Of a DNA stretch of 5,291 nucleotides, positions 4,516 to 5,291 are shown piece by piece. Where the stretch lies: assembly GCA_016199015.1 (NCBI GenBank), contig JACQHN010000024.1:1-5291 (forward strand). The letters are read 5' to 3'. The notes beneath the pieces were generated by a model that saw only the letters and a list, made by a program, of their open reading frames with translations, was not told where the DNA came from and ran no database searches. The DNA is from Nitrospira defluvii. Lineage in GTDB: Bacteria; Nitrospirota; Nitrospiria; Nitrospirales; Nitrospiraceae. Position 1 is the stretch's first letter. Each line of letters begins with the position of its first letter. The position numbers and the translations under genes were made by a program.

Positions 4516-5291
4516 ATGAATCGTGCGCTGCTGTCGATGGTCATGCTGCTAGGGCTCACGAGTGCGGTCTATGCCGATGGCGGCCATGATCATCACGCCA
4601 TTCCGACCATGCCCAGTTTGGGCGACACCAAAATTACCATCGACGACCACACGGTCACCCTCACGTTTGGCCCGATCGATCTACCGACCGACCACGACGG
4701 CGACTTGGCCTCCAGCATGCCGAAGAAAGTGTTTCAATTGCCTGATGACACCTACATGATTGGGTATAAATCCGAGGTGTTCACGAAGGACGGCCGGCCA
4801 CTCCCGAAGAATTACCTGCATCACATTCTCATGCTGAACAACGACAAACCCAGCGTCTCCTGCGACGGGGAGCCGTTGTTTTTCGCCGGCGCGGGATTGG
4901 AGATGACGGAAGCCCGCTTTCCGGACGGATATGGTGTGAAACTGGGAAAAGGCCAAAACCTGATGTCCGTCGTCGCGTTCTACCACAAGGCCCCGCCCAC
5001 GAAGGACGTCATGGCACGGTTCACGATGTATGTGGCACCGAAAGGCGCGAAGGTACAGGAGATGGATGTCTACCAGGTGGGTGTCAACATCGTCTGCTAC
5101 AGTAAGTTTGGACAACGAGGCGCGGATCAGACCGACGAGGGGATCGAAATCAAACCTGGCGTCTCGATACTCTCGGCGCCGCTGAAATTCAACATGGACG
5201 GCTGTGTCAAATTCGCCTATCCCCACGGCCACGATGAACTGCTCATGGTCGCGCTTGAGAACAAGACCACGAAGCGGACCCTACTGAGAAC
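4516..5291 (+). CDS. Exported PHM/SURNod19-like putative copper protein (partial, 3' end off window)
   Basis: The frame is open from the ATG at 4516 to the window end, giving 258 residues; the C-terminus is missing. Residues 1-20 are a signal peptide (cut V-Y-A20/D21), followed by a His-rich start (H24, H26, H27). The body resembles the copper-dependent PHM-like fold, also seen in SURNod19-type proteins. Y-L-H-H-I-L-M-L places H102/H103, F-A-G-A-G-L-E lies at about 123-129 with a P-x-G-Y-G-V-x-L motif after it, H157 sits in F-Y-H-K-A-P-P, and P-H-G-H-D gives H237/H239. In PHM, two adjacent His plus a third bind one copper; an HxH pair plus a downstream Met bind the second. Spacing is close to PHM, but the Met would lie outside the window. 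C116, C194 and C230 could form disulfides. Copper binding and any oxidation reaction are inference; a non-catalytic role is possible. Confidence 0.7.
   Translation, partial: MNRALLSMVMLLGLTSAVYADGGHDHHAIPTMPSLGDTKITIDDHTVTLTFGPIDLPTDHDGDLASSMPKKVFQLPDDTYMIGYKSEVFTKDGRPLPKNYLHHILMLNNDKPSVSCDGEPLFFAGAGLEMTEARFPDGYGVKLGKGQNLMSVVAFYHKAPPTKDVMARFTMYVAPKGAKVQEMDVYQVGVNIVCYSKFGQRGADQTDEGIEIKPGVSILSAPLKFNMDGCVKFAYPHGHDELLMVALENKTTKRTLLR

Noticed and set aside
4681..5232. 183-residue minus-strand frame at the right end
   Set aside because: It is antisense to the exported copper-type protein, which has a strong ribosome-binding site, a signal peptide and coherent motifs.

Overview
The window is bacterial, compact and moderately GC-rich. 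It looks like a Nitrospira-type chromosome (phylum Nitrospirota). Two things suggest this: the pair of DUF507 genes, and repeat-like sequence at the left edge that resembles, from memory, dispersed intergenic repeats of Nitrospira. The taxonomic call is an inference; no marker gene in the window proves it.

Layout. Bases 1-124 hold no convincing gene, only repeat-like, terminator-like sequence. Bases 145-1736 carry four genes on the minus strand that look like one operon. In transcription order they are a cyclophilin-like fold protein (1736-1326), a canonical DUF507 protein (1268-987), a diverged second DUF507 protein (895-620) and a small TPR lipoprotein (585-145). Two of the gaps contain inverted repeats: an imperfect hairpin touching the first DUF507 ribosome-binding site, and a 12-bp perfect inverted repeat just upstream of the second DUF507 gene.

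Bases 1737-1862 are a divergent intergenic region. I can place overlapping candidate promoters for both directions there, with a 12-bp palindrome inside the overlap.

The plus strand then carries an N-terminal helix-hairpin-helix/DEDDy RNase H-like exonuclease (1863-2633), followed after 10 bases by a stand-alone PP2C-type Ser/Thr phosphatase (2644-3444). A hairpin terminator (3483-3506) closes that pair. A second plus-strand pair follows: a secreted protein with an NTF2/SnoaL-like domain plus a C-terminal beta-rich domain (3529-4440), and a secreted protein that runs off the right edge (4516 onward). The histidine pattern of the last protein (HH, then H, then HxH) resembles the copper ligands of peptidylglycine alpha-hydroxylating monooxygenase (PHM)-like proteins.

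How the genes work together. The minus-strand cluster has no assignable pathway; it pairs cytoplasmic proteins of unknown function with an envelope lipoprotein. The exonuclease and PP2C genes are probably co-transcribed, but nothing in the sequence links their functions. The last two genes both encode exported proteins with no terminator between them, so they may share a periplasmic role. The possible bacterial PHM/SURNod19-like copper protein is the most interesting item. No CRISPR array, tRNA, rRNA or intact mobile element was seen.
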